Assembly: GCA_051530055.1 (NCBI GenBank)
Contig: CM121341.1
Span: 10,106,001 to 10,170,000 of the forward strand
Direction: 5' to 3'
DNA length: 64,000 nt
DNA from: Neoechinorhynchus agilis
Taxonomy: Eukaryota; Acanthocephala
Shown here: positions 45,213 through 56,485 of the stretch, piece by piece
Layout of the letters: each line of letters begins with the position of its first letter
How positions within the stretch are numbered: position 1 is the stretch's first letter
The notes under the pieces: model-generated
The model's database searches: none
Seen by the model: the letters and a program-made list of their open reading frames with translations, nothing else
What the model was told of the DNA's origin: nothing
Translations under genes and position numbers: made by a program

Positions 45213-46437
45213 TTTTAATTGCGAACAGTAGAGGACCGAAAGGATAATCCTTCTGAACAATTTCTCGAGAGGCCGCCAAATATCAAGTCGTTGTCGTCAA
45301 ACATCGCGACGAATGGTAATAAGCTCGAAATATCCTTTTCAATGCAGCTGATCGAATTGAATGCATTCGCGGAGTTTAGCTTGACTATGGTGGACGGATC
45401 CTAAGGGCCCAGCTTCTTTTTCTTCTCCAAGAACATTAACACTTTGAAATGGTGGGAACTTGTCGACCAGCAAAGGAGATTCGATTAAAAAACGATCGTT
45501 TGTGGATAAATATTTTTATTCCACAATTGCTAATATTCAGATTAACGTGATCAGGTCTTTCAATATTCAAATAGAAGAATAAAATAGATAAACTCAGAGT
45601 GGGTGCAGATTTAAAAACTAGTTGTGCGTGAATAAAGTTGGTAATATGATTAAATTAAAAAAGTAATCATGAATTACAGGACAAAAAAACAAAGCGATCC
45701 ACAATGAGTCAGTGGAGAAAAACGCAACCTTGAGTGGTTATTTTTGCCCTAATGGATTCTAACCAGGTAAGAACTTGAAGAGGAAATGCGGCAAAAACGT
45801 TAAGCGACCTATCAAAGCCATTGAGTCACCAACGATGAAACTAAAATAAGCTACTCCGTTTAATATTCAGCCATACGGAATGACTTATTCTAGCGACTTG
45901 ACGGTTGAACTCATACCACCTTCGCATTGAGTAAAATTGTTCTGAGCACACGCAACACGAACGGCGTCTTTTTAGGAAATGCCTGAAAACACTCGGTAAG
46001 TTCGTCCAGGATTAACGTCTTAGGTGTCTATTGAATCGAAAGGGAACGTTAAAAATATTGGCGATGCCATTAGCCGGTATTTTAAATAACCATTCTTAAA
46101 AACCTTTCACACAATCAATTATCCTTATTTGGCGATACATAGGCCCGGTCAATGAATTATTCATTATGAAATAATTCGTAAGGATTTTCTCTCATCTATT
46201 CAGTTAGTGCCGCAGCAGAGATCTGAGTCAAGAGGTGAGGAAAATCCTCATTAAATATTTCATCCAAATAAGAACACAATTCTCCCCGAGGGCAATTCTC
46301 TGTGAAATAATCAATTATTCAAAAGCCTGAGGAAAAAACCTAATGAATACATTAATCATCGTCGAGAGAAAATCCCTCAGATAAAATTTTATTAAACTAC
46401 CACAACTGCGACATTTGAGGGGATACGGGGCTATATG

Positions 46438-46650
46438 ATTAGAATTGTTGTTTAGATGTCTTCATTTAGTAAATAAATTTTTTTATTAAAGACGTTCTCG
46501 TCGGGTTCATCATCAGTTTGTTAGTTATTAAAAGACTTTCAGGAAATAACGAGTAAACTGATGATGAACCAAAAGAGGTTCTCAGAACGTCTTTAATTCA
46601 AAAAATTATTTACCGGGTGAAGACTTTTAAAAAATAATTCTGCAACACTG
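46438..46650. repeat. Foldback element related to 29335-29463
   Basis: Outer arms AGAATTGTTGTTTAGA / AAAAATAATTCT, inner arms ATTAAAGACGTTC / GAACGTCTTTAAT, then a second inverted pair GGTTCATCATCAGTTT / AAACTGATGATGAACC. The left loop edge carries TCGTCGGG. No coding capacity. Confidence 0.7.
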
Positions 46651-46689
46651 TTAAATATTCATATCGACAAAATCCTTTAGGGTGGTAAA

Positions 46690-46812
46690 TTTTGAATTGT
46701 GGTGATGCAGTTTAAAAGTTATTTTATTGCTAAGATGTACTTCGAAAGATAAAAGTTCGGCTCAATAAAATAACTTTTAACCAGCGGGGAGATTATCACC
46801 ACCACAACTAGA
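46690..46812. repeat. Foldback element
   Basis: Arms AAAAGTTATTTTATTG and CAATAAAATAACTTTT are exact reverse complements. The flanking TGTGGTGAT and ATCACCACCACA extend the pairing. The loop of about 30 nt contains CTTCGAAAGATAAAAG. Confidence 0.65.
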
Positions 46813-46830
46813 ACATTATTAATTTTATGC

Positions 46831-46915
46831 TTGTTTATGACGATGAAAAACTACCTCCCAAATATCGAATTTAATAAATTCCTTTAGTTTTTCAGCGTCA
46901 TAAAATAAACATTAA
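46831..46915. repeat. Short foldback element
   Basis: Arms GTTTATGACGATGAAAAAC and GTTTTTCAGCGTCATAAAAT pair imperfectly around a loop of about 40 nt. It is directly adjacent to the previous foldback. Confidence 0.5.
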
Positions 46916-47214
46916 TTATACGATTTTCAAACACATCAATCTTCAAGTTTTGAAGAGCGAGAAATTTTAATGGAAGATTTACAAAAAAATCGGAAACTAA
47001 AGGATTAGCTTAGCTCAGACCTAAGAAAAAAATCAAAGCTCCATCATTTGAAAAAAATTAAAACGCTTCCCTTAACTTTGTGTTAATTTCAAAGAAAAAA
47101 GATTTCTTTATTTCAAATTTCTTATGAACCTAAAAAATTTATTAGGTGTTTTTTAACGCACCGAGAAAACGCGCCTTAAAGAGCCAAATTCGCCACGGAA
47201 TCGTTTGGTCCTTC

Positions 47215-47228
47215 GTCACCATGGTGAC
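47215..47228. promoter_or_regulatory. Palindrome resembling an RFX X-box
   Basis: GTCACCATGGTGAC is a perfect 14-bp palindrome and fits the RFX half-site pair (GTNRCC..RGYAAC) apart from the second half. It lies 1.75 kb upstream of importin-13 in a stretch richer in GC than its surroundings. A chance occurrence cannot be excluded. Confidence 0.3.
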
Positions 47229-47649
47229 GTCTAAGCACACAAGACGATTTATGGTCCCAAAGGTTTCCTCGATCGCGTGCTGGACTACTTCGTCTAAGAA
47301 GCTTGTCTTCGTATCGCCTATTAGGATTTTAGACCGTGAAACGCAACGTTTGCTTGTGAGAACAGGAGAGATTTCTCTCCGTTAGCCATCTCGGCTTATC
47401 AAACCAAAATGAATGTGAACGCGCGAAAGAATACGATTTCTGTTAGTGTGGAATTTGAACGGTGATAGAGTCGATTTTAGGCGCCATTGCTCAGGTCCTC
47501 CTCGATTCTTATTGGCTCGTTGTAAGCTCAGTTTGTAAAATGAGGAAATATGCGCGACAGTGAGAGAAATTCCGATTGAACAGTTTAATTTTTATTTGTT
47601 GAAAAACGAAACTCACACTGTATACACATCGGTGCCATCAATTGGATTG

Positions 47650-48640
47650 CATTTTGTTCTAATGAACTCAGATTCGCATTTTACACACGAGAGATCCTTT
47701 TTTCAACGAGTCGAAATCACACTTTTTTTTAATTCTCTAAAAATTGTCGTTAAATTTTTTTAACGAGTCGAAATTTTGGAATGAATCCGACAACCCACAA
47801 AGTTTGTGGTTCAATGTGAAACTTTAATTTTTTATTTAATATTTCGTATTCTACGAGTTGGAACTTTAGAATTAGTTTTCAAGCTTTTTCAATTGTGTTT
47901 ACGCGTAGAATACGAAATATAAAATCATTTTTTATTTCTCCTTGGCCAAAAATAAATATATATGTATAACATTTACAATGATTTTTTGTTTTGCATTTTG
48001 TTTAAATGAACTCAGTTCACATTTTACACACGAGAGATCCTTTTCAACGAGTCGAAATCACACTTTTTTTTAATTCTAAAAGTTGTCGTTAAATTTTTTA
48101 ACGAGTCGAAATTTTGGAATGAATCCGACAACCCACAAAGTTTGTGGTTCAATGTGAAACTTTAATTTTTTATTTAATATTTCGTATTCTACGAGTTGGA
48201 ACTTTAGAATTAGTTCTCAAGCTTTTTCAATTGTGTTTACGCGTAGAATACGAAATATAAAATCATTTTTTATTTCTCCTTGGCCAAAATTAATATATAT
48301 AACATCTTTACAATGATTTTTTGTTTTGCATTTTGTTTAAATGAACTCAGATTCGCATTTTACACACGAGAGATCCTTTTTTCAACGAGTCGAAATCACA
48401 CTTTTTTTTAATTCTCTAAAAATTGTCGTTAAATTTTTTTAACGAGTCGAAATTTTGGAATGAATCCGACAACCCACAAAGTTTGTGGTTCAATGTGAAA
48501 CTTTAATTTTTTATTTAATATTTCGTATTCTACGAGTTGGAACTTTAGAATTAGTTCTCAAGCTTTTTCAATTGTGTTTACGCGTAGAATACGAAATATA
48601 AAATCATTTTTTATTTCTCCTTGGCCAAAAACGATCTATG
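47650..48640. repeat. Three tandem copies of a 340-bp unit with internal hairpin
   Basis: The marker GAGATCCTTT occurs at 47691, 48034 and 48370 (spacing 343 and 336 bp). Each unit holds an inverted pair ATATTTCGTATTCTACG / CGTAGAATACGAAATAT, and a 3' edge AATCATTTTTTATTTCTCC that resembles the right arm of the foldback at 37348-37506. Copies are nearly identical, so the triplication is recent. Confidence 0.85.
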
Positions 48641-48982
48641 GATAATGAATTGTTCATGCCCTTTTTTATTTATTGCGCAAAAAAGATTGAAGTAATTTAT
48701 TGAATTATTCGCACTTACGAATAAGACACTTGGCAGAAGATTGTGCGTGAAAAACAATTGGATTCAAAAAATTTCTTCAATTTTTACACCCCAAATAAAA
48801 GCTGAATTAAAAATGGAGAATTAATATTTGTTTTCGGAGTGTTTGCTTGACTTTAAATCACTTTTTGTTTATTTCTATTTGTGCGATAATTTTTCATACA
48901 TGCAACCAAGAAATGTTCATTGATAGGTCGTTTAAAACGTTTTAAATCACCACCTTCATCAAATTTATTTTTATTAATGTAG

Positions 48983-51900
48983 ATGACGGGAAATGGTATT
49001 CGAGACAATATCGTGAGCGTAATTCTAGACTTCTACAAGAATCCTGATCGCGAAAGGCAGAATCGGTATGAGCGAGCTCTTGTGTCCGATGAAGCCTGGC
49101 AGCTATGCCCTCAACTTCTATTAAATGAACTCTATGAAGACCGCCAAGAAAACATTACAATTCAATTCTTTGGGGCAAGCGTTCTTTACAGTCGGATATC
49201 TCGAATGTACGCTATGATATCAAAGGAAGATCGCATTCAAACTCGATTGCTACTAATGCAACTTGTTGGACAATTGGGCTCTGGGACACGAAATGGCGAA
49301 CCTCGGAATGTGTTTACAAGAATCTGCATAGCCTTTGTTCAACTCGCTTTAAACATGATGAACGACTACTCTTGGCCTGAACCATTAGTGGATATATGTG
49401 AAGTCTATAAGAATCATTCTGCCGATTTAGGATTGGAATTCGTTGATAATTTACAGCTCGAACGCCTGTTACTTAAATTGTTCTCTATTTTTTCACAGGA
49501 ATTGACAACAATGAAAGACGTAGAAAAGAAAGACTCTTTAACGAGGAAAATCGGAAAATCAAGCGTTCTCGTAATTTCAACCATCGAGAAGATGTTGACT
49601 AGGACTCCTAATGTTGATCGAAGTAATCGGAAATCGATTTTGGACTGTCTTGCTTCTTGGTGCGCATTAGATATCGACCTTGAGCTGTTTACTCCGACTA
49701 TTTTTAACTTTACTTTCGATTCCTTGGTCCTCCGCGATTCAGAAGACGATACAGACGATTTGAATGAAGCTGCATGTGAAGCACTCATCGCTATAATGTG
49801 TTCAACGACTGGGATGAGGTACATAAAGATCTGGACTGGAGTAATGTACTACCTTATTATGTGCACCAAAAAATTCTTTATCCAAACCTTGAAGGCGTAT
49901 ATGGAAGGCGGTCGAAATGACGATTCACTTATGGACTATTTGTGCCGGATTGTTCGAGTTCTTGTGGCGCTTGTTGAAAATCATGTCGCTTGCTTCCTCC
50001 AACCAAAAGATCCTAATGTGCTACACGTGAGTCTGGTTCACATGGTTCAAATATCGAATTAGCATTTGTCATTTATTTTGGTCTATTTAGGCTAGCATGA
50101 TCAAAAGTGTTCAAATAACACACAATCGCCCTTTTAACGTTTTTACCTTGAAATCTTGACCGAATCGTTTGATAAAAAAGAAATCCAAACAATGCGAGCA
50201 AAACGCATTTCCGTTTTGAAATTGTTTTAGTGGACTTTCATTTTTTCACCTTCTTTTGTACTTATATGTTTTTTAATATATCGTTTGCATCTATAAACGT
50301 TCAACTATCTTTTTTATTTAGTTTATGCGTAGTTCAGCCGGCGCTACATTTATCAGTGTAAATTAAGTTATCCTACTCGGCTGATCTTTCTAAGGCACAA
50401 AGCCCACCGATTGTTCAGCTATCTGTAATCGAAAAAGAGATCCAGATTCACGGATAAATGCGTTCGACGAGCTTCTAATCTACCTCACTATGTGCACAGC
50501 AGTGTACGGTCAACATCCAACAGAGGAACGGATTTCAGATCTTACCTTTAGCTCATGGTACATTATTTTCGAAGAGATCGGTAATGCCTCTCTTGGAATC
50601 ACCCCGGAGGAAACGGAACGATTCTACCACATACTTTGGCCCCACACCCAACAAACGATATGTAGTATGGTCGCCAAAATAGCGTATTTTGAACGCGATG
50701 ATCGGTACAATAATCTCACCTCTGATGACCGAGAAGCTTTTCGAATTTATCGGATAAATGTATCTGATACGTTTATATTCATCTATGGTGCATACCCAAG
50801 ACAAACGGCCGACATTCTCCTTAAGACATTGAGAGCAGCAGCGGAAGTGAAAAAATGGGTATACCAAGAATCGGCAATCTATTTGTTTGGGACTGTAGCA
50901 GAACAGGAAATCATCGATGACGATTATTTATTGCCCTTTATTCATACATTCCTAAATGAAGTTGATCTCGAAGTAGATAGGCGATTTACAGAAACAGGAA
51001 TTACATTCGTTGGTCAGTTAAGTGGGATTTCTTCAATCATGCCAACATACCTTGATCCGCTTCTCGAACTATGTCTCAAATATATCAATAGATATGATTT
51101 GTGTCAAAGCGTAACTATGGCTTTAAGAACGCTGACTCGTGAGATAAGAACAACCTTTAGACCGCTGTTTAAAGACGTAATTTGCAAATGTATGGGAGTT
51201 GTATTGTCTCCTGCGAAACTTGATCTTCATGAGCGATGCCGTTCAATGAGTATAGTTGGATTCTGTTTGTCTTTTGTGACTCCAATAAGTCTACTTACCT
51301 CTTTACTCGAAACGGTAGTTGCTCCACTGATAAAAATTGTTAACAATGGCCTATCGAAGTTCACAGAGCTTACATTGGAACACAAAGCGCAAATCGCCCT
51401 GAATTTGACTCTTTTATCTAATTTTGTGAACGCTTATACTACGCCGATCAGTGAGCAGGACAGTTTTTGTTCTCATATGGATGACAATGACGTTATCAGC
51501 CTAAAGATTCAGCATGGAACCGCAGTAAATTTACTAGCGGATGCTTTGTGCCCCATACTAATGGACGTGTGTAAACAATGTCCAATCCAACTCACAGAAA
51601 GCGCCATGGAAATGTTTTCAAGAATCCTCACTTGTCTCGGAATCAAATTTGAACCTTATCTGCCTCAACTTCTACAATCAATTCAATCAATTTCCTCCGA
51701 AACCCAAATAGGTCGGTGCATGTTGGGAGTCGTTCGGAATAGCTGCAGCGATGTACTCAGTGTTATTGTGTTTCAAAATAAATATCCATCGAATGATCAA
51801 TCAGTACAAATAATCACTCAAATGTTTATCGAAGTCGTTCATCGATCAATGAAACGAATCGATGAGTATCGAAAAGGACAAAGCCTAGCCGATCGAGTTA

Positions 51901-52577
51901 ATGCTGAATGTACGAAGAGAATGTCTGTGGCTGAACGGTACACTTCTTATCGCGATGCGTCTCTTGAGTTCAAAGAAGATATTCTCGATTTTCTTGAAGA
52001 ATTCATGGCTCTCGTTGACTACGCTCTCCATGAGCGATCACAACTTTTGAATTTACTGGAAGCCGATACAATCAATTGGATATTGAACATTCTATTGGAA
52101 TCTGTTCAGCTAAATGAAATGTTCACCGTGAAGAAGGCGGCAGAACTCTTTATCGAGTTGGGTTCATCTTTGGGTGTTTATCTCGGTTGACGAACCGCAA
52201 CTATTGCAGAGTTCATTAAGGCCGATCGATTCCAACATGTGATTGCACCGGCGTCTCCTTATGTTATCCGTGTATTGATTGAAACGGCGCTAATAAAAAG
52301 TTCAAAGCAAACAATGAGTGATGTAATAACTCCAGTGATTGCTATTGCACATCGGTATCCTCCAGTGAAGTTTTCTCAGTGGCTAGTGACGGCAATAAAG
52401 GAACTTTATAGTGAAGGATGCCTTGAAAGTCTCAATGAGCTGGAAATGAATAGATTTGTTAAGGTCCTGACCGCAAACATGACTAAACGTCTCATAGGTC
52501 CTGATGTCAGGATGAAGATTTACACCACAGTTGAGCACACTGCTGCTCTAGCCAGGGGTAATGCAGGGGCTAAGTGA
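48983..52577 (+). CDS. IPO13: Importin-13 (karyopherin beta family), 3 exons
   Basis: HEAT-repeat nuclear transport receptor that carries cargo both into and out of the nucleus under Ran control. Exon 1 begins MTGNGIRDNIVSVILDFYKN and contains ITIQFFGASVLYSRISR and NVFTRICIAFVQLALNMM, close in wording to importin-13 (YFGASALHIKISR, TRLCVALASLALSMM). Exon 2 has EAFRIYRINVSDTFIFIY, again as in IPO13 (EQFRIYRVDISDTL). With exon 1 = 48983-50013, exon 2 = 50444-52161 and exon 3 = 52210-52577, the coding length is 3117 nt (1038 residues; IPO13 is about 960). Intron 2 (52162-52209, 48 nt, GT..TTGCAG) removes an in-frame TGA. Intron 1 fits best at an AGATCC direct repeat rather than at the nearby GTGAGT. 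The 340-bp repeats lie just upstream. Confidence 0.85.
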
Positions 52578-52944
52578 GTGTTGGGTGTATTGGGTGTATA
52601 AAAAATGATGTTTTCGTTCTGAAATGTCCATGGGCGTAATCAGATACGAATCAGTAGAATTTTTTGTGGTACTCATAATCCAAATAGAGGCTAATTTCCT
52701 TGGAATTATTTGGAGCAGAAAAGCGGGTTTTTTCTTCGATAAGTATAAGATGATTTTTTCCATACAGGCCGAATAGACGCACAGTCGACTGATTTCGGTC
52801 TGGGAAGCGCTGGTCTATGCTCAATGCCCATAACCACACAGTTTACTTATCAATAAAAAGACTACCGGCTGAGCCACTCATAAGAATGCTAAAAAATCGG
52901 AAAGCTTATCCAGGCTAAACTGGTGAAGTTTGTACATTCCGTAG
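52578..52944. other. 3' flank of importin-13
   Basis: No gene seen. A GGGTGTATT direct duplication lies right after the stop, and AATAAAAAG near 52850 could serve as a polyadenylation signal. Confidence 0.35.
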
Positions 52945-53230
52945 TTATGCTGAGGTGGTCAAGTGGACTAAAGCTTCTGATCTCAGTTAAGGGTCAACTG
53001 ATTCAAATCCGTTACCGCCGATGACACTCTCAACCAAAGGGCACGAAATATCTCGTCGAAGGAAAGAGGAAACCCACTGACGGGTCCCGCCTCCTCGGGA
53101 GGTATCTGAGAATCCGGAGGGATTCTTACAAACTCATAACCGCACGGTCTTGGGCATTGAACGCATACCAGCGCGTTAGTCATCTTATACTTACGTTGAT
53201 TTTAAGGGGCAATAAAAAGATAAGGGTGCG
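52945..53230 (+). mobile_element. SINE with tRNA-like head
   Basis: The head reads like a tRNA (Leu/Ser type): A box TGGTCAAGTGGACT, B box GATTCAAATCC, with the expected spacing. It is followed by a GC-richer body (ACGGGTCCCGCCTCCTCGGG, GGAGGGATTCTTACAAACTC) and a tail AATAAAAAGATAAGG. The open frame on the other strand (53183-52983) is incidental. Pol III-transcribed SINE; only one copy is in this window. Confidence 0.65.
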
Positions 53231-53446
53231 ATTTTTAAGTACATTTTATGTTCTGGAGACTAAAACCATTCATTAACGAGACTAATAATCTCGATGCCAA
53301 ACTCCGATTTAAAAGATAGAGAGAAATGTAAACTCATTTGAAAGATCTTATGAGCTAGTGATTAAAATAGTCTGCAATAAGCACCTAACACATTTTACCA
53401 TGGCTACAAGAACGCCTTAAACAAAACATAAGAATGGAGTCAGAAA

Positions 53447-53611
53447 ATGGCGAACGAGAGGGAAATTGAAATTCCGGAATGGTGTGCGACTGTACTTCGA
53501 CTAGTGCACTACATCTACGTCTTTATGCTGATCATCGTCTTCATCTTGTATATTTTCTATATTTCAAGTCAGGTTTCAGCAACTATAATGTCTTTGGTTT
53601 TTGAAGCGTGA
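53447..53611 (+). CDS. 54-residue single-pass membrane protein
   Basis: The frame begins MANEREIEIPEWCATVLRLV and continues with one strong membrane helix (YVFMLIIVFILYIFYI, residues about 24-39), ending SLVFEA before TGA. A charged N-terminus and short luminal or cytoplasmic tail fit a small integral membrane protein, for example a complex subunit or transport regulator. I recognise no family. Another ATG at 53434 is in a different frame and runs only 11 codons, like a small upstream ORF. Confidence 0.45.
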   Translation: MANEREIEIPEWCATVLRLVHYIYVFMLIIVFILYIFYISSQVSATIMSLVFEA

Positions 53612-54248
53612 CCCATACACTTCGTATTGTACACTAAGAGGATGCCAGTAAGATTCTTAAAACGCTAAGGAAAGCATTTTGGTTTAACCAATTAAACGTC
53701 TATTTATCAGAAAAGTAAATTTTGTTTATTTGTGCAGGATCGAGATATGAAAGTGCGATTCTAAAGACGAGCTTTTAGAATCATTGAAGGTCTTTTTAAA
53801 ATTTTATCATTGGGAGAGTGGACCGCTGAATTTCGAGTACCAAAATTGCTTTGTTTTTGTTAATCTCACAAACGACTAATTATAAAATGAAAAGTTGTGA
53901 ATGATTTTAAACTTAATTTAGACTAAAGGCTTCGTTGAACTATAAGAATTAAGCACATTATCTGTAAACTCCCGTATATCATCAGAGTATATTACTAAAA
54001 TTGCCTATTGTACTATTTTAAACTCAAATTCCAAATACAGCGAGTAAAATCCGAAAATTCATTGTTAATGAATCAGCTCCAATGTTTAGATAAAATCGAT
54101 TTCCACAGGGACGATTAAAGCCAATTCCAAAAACTATTCAATCTTCTCTAAAACCGCTATTTACAAGAAAAATGAGCATATTTTGACGTTCACAACAAGT
54201 GCGGAAAAGCATGAGTTATATTCTACACGTTACACCACATCTACAAGA
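53612..54248. other. Intergenic
   Basis: AT-rich, no gene found; probably the 5' leader and promoter of the EF-hand gene. Confidence 0.35.
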
Positions 54249-55139
54249 ATGAAAAATTCTAAATCGACCGATAGATCAAAACGAGAGCAAACTGCACAAA
54301 AGATATGTCCAAAAATTAAGAATCTAAAGGACGCGATCAAAGACAAAATCCATTACCGAAAAAAGAAAAATCTGCCTGAATTTATAACCCGGGATAAAAT
54401 TAATGCACTGAGTTTACGCGCTGGTTGTTCCGATGAGACGATCCAAGCTTGGCACAGAAACTTTTTGGCAGATTGTCCAGAGGGCAAACTAACTCGAAAA
54501 GTCTTTCTATCGAATTCTGCAATTTTGTATCCTACCCTATGCCCACGATCTTTAATGAATTTATGTAATCGAATATTCGACACATTCGATTCCGATAAAT
54601 CTGGCTACATTGATTTCGACGAGTTTATTGTTGGAAGTACGTTGGCCAATAATGGGAGTGTAAGAGAGAAACTTCAGTTGGTGTTTAAACTTTATGACCG
54701 GAATCGTGATGGGTACATCACACGAGGAGAACTGAGGAATATGCTAAGGATTTTGTACGAGTTAAACGGGAGAGATATGATGAATTTGAGAAGCATGTCC
54801 AACGAACTGTTTAATTGTCTTGATATTGATACGGACAGAAAAATATCCCTCGAAGAATTCATTTATGGATGTGAGACTGATCCACATATTTGTCATTTAT
54901 TGGCAAGTTCGCTGCTGCCTACACTTGATTTGAAAAATAAGACAAAAGAAGACGAAGAATTGAGAAGAAGAACGCAAAGCGATGGCGCTCTTGGATTAAC
55001 TTCAATACATACACCTTTGGACGCTCAATCTGTTGGAAAGCTTGCATCAAACGAGTCCTTACAACAAACGATTCGCTCAGGCACTCTCGCCAGGATCTCG
55101 GGCAAAATTAATCCTTTTCGAAAATCGCAAGGCGGTTGA
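54249..55139 (+). CDS. Neuronal-calcium-sensor-like EF-hand protein with long C-terminal tail
   Basis: 296 residues, no intron. A basic N-terminal region of about 50 residues precedes the EF-hand core. EF1 is degenerate (LYPTLCPRSL). EF2 at about residue 110 (DSDKSGYIDFDEF), EF3 at about 150 (DRNRDGYITRGEL) and EF4 at about 192 (DIDTDRKISLEEF) carry the expected oxygen ligands, although EF4 has Arg/Lys at the glycine position. The FDTFDSDKSGYIDFDEF / FKLYDRNRDGYI order is that of the frequenin/neurocalcin family, but those are about 190 residues with an N-terminal myristoylation glycine. Here there is no MGxxxS start and there is an extra tail of about 85 Ser/Thr-rich residues. Start chosen as the first in-frame ATG after a stop. 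Confidence 0.75.
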   Translation: MKNSKSTDRSKREQTAQKICPKIKNLKDAIKDKIHYRKKKNLPEFITRDKINALSLRAGCSDETIQAWHRNFLADCPEGKLTRKVFLSNSAILYPTLCPRSLMNLCNRIFDTFDSDKSGYIDFDEFIVGSTLANNGSVREKLQLVFKLYDRNRDGYITRGELRNMLRILYELNGRDMMNLRSMSNELFNCLDIDTDRKISLEEFIYGCETDPHICHLLASSLLPTLDLKNKTKEDEELRRRTQSDGALGLTSIHTPLDAQSVGKLASNESLQQTIRSGTLARISGKINPFRKSQGG

Positions 55140-55989
55140 ATGGTTATCGCTGATATTTATCAACGACAAGAACTTTCGGTGAAAGTGATTTCTTAAACAA
55201 GGGAGTTTTAATAAAACAAAAAGTGCACGTTTATTCCGTGTATTTAAAACTTTTGTTAAATGTCTTTGGGTACGAAAATCATATCAAGGATCTAAACCGT
55301 ACTTCAAATAAAATATTTTATACTTAAGAAAACGACTTAAAGAACGAAGCAGGCGTAACTTACGAGCAAGGGAGTTCAGTTAGCCCTTTCACAGGCTTTC
55401 TAGGAGGTGACAAAATTAAGTTTAAAAAAGTAAACACGCAATAAAGTATGATATTCTGAGCAACTATAGAAGTGGATCCATAGCTCTTCCAAGGTCGGCA
55501 GAAAAAACGTTACCAACTCAAAGAAGAAAAATAAATTGCGATTCTCCTAAATTAAAACCATCCTAAAATACGGCCTATAAACTGAATTTTAAAGACAAGA
55601 CGCGATCAAACCCGATTTAGGTAAAAATTTAACATAAAGAAGACAAGAGAATCTCTTCTTTAGTCGGTGGAATCAGAATTCAAAGATACGCGTTTTTTGT
55701 GCGATTCAACTACGAAATCACCGGAGGTATTATCACTTATTAGCACAAAGTGGAAAGCCAAAGTGGCAAAAAGGGAAGACACCCACGCTCACTAAATTAG
55801 CAGTTTTCAAGCTCTTTGTGCTCACGGCCCAAACTTGATATCCGATGACGACCAACCACCCTACCTTAGAAAATCAAAATATGCATAAGAAAAAATGTTA
55901 TTCCTGTTCTTGGTAAAATTAATTCTATGGTGTGGTTCCAGCAAAAATTAAAAAACCCGACTAAGGAAACAATAACTGGGCACCTATAG
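55140..55989. other. Intergenic
   Basis: AT-rich region without visible genes between the EF-hand gene and the LINE cluster. Confidence 0.4.
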
Positions 55990-56485
55990 AATCCATGGAT
56001 ATACAATAACAACACATTTTATTTATACAAACAGAGAAACCATGTACCTCTGAGTCCTCGTGAGCATTCGAGTTCTGATTTGTCAAACCAGTGTGATTGT
56101 TTATTTTGAAGAGGAATGCGGCTTTGGCCGGATGAGAATATCCGGTCGGGAGATGTCCGTCGGGGTGGGAATTGGTGCTTATTGTTTGTGAGAGATTTAT
56201 TTGATTTTGGTTGGTAAGGCGCTTTGAGTGCTTTTGAAAGATTAGAGAGAGGTGTTCTTCTAGGGGTAGGAGTTCGGAGGAGCAGATTAGAGCGCACTTC
56301 TTGTGCAATGTATTAAGTTTTTTGAATAGATTAGAGGAAAACTTGCAGAAAGTAGGATATGTGCGTAGGTGAGCGTTGGTAGGATGGCGGTGTTATAAAC
56401 GCATTTAAGATCTTTGGATGATAATCCAAGGAATCGGAGGCGCTTAAGAAGATAGAGCTTAATGGACCCTTTGCGCAACGAAATT
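55990..56485 (-). mobile_element. Jockey/CR1-like LINE copy A, 3' part
   Basis: The minus-strand frame pieces read IKLYLLKRLRFLGLSSKDLK, LPTLTYAHILLSASF and LPLEEHLSLIFQKHSKRLTN, followed by the 3' UTR with CGGACATCTC and GGTACATGG. This is the end of a LINE whose upstream part is separated from it by copy B. Confidence 0.65.

Noticed and set aside
46494-46610. Hammerhead-ribozyme-like CTGATGA..GAA pattern in the foldback, and CTGAGGA on the minus strand near 59350
   Set aside because: The CTGATGA lies within the inverted-repeat arm, the GAAA block is not met and I cannot form the three required stems. A covariance-model search (hammerhead families) would settle it.
52983-53183. Small protein-coding gene on the minus strand with several Cys and Pro
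   Set aside because: It overlaps the tRNA-headed SINE exactly and has no family likeness.
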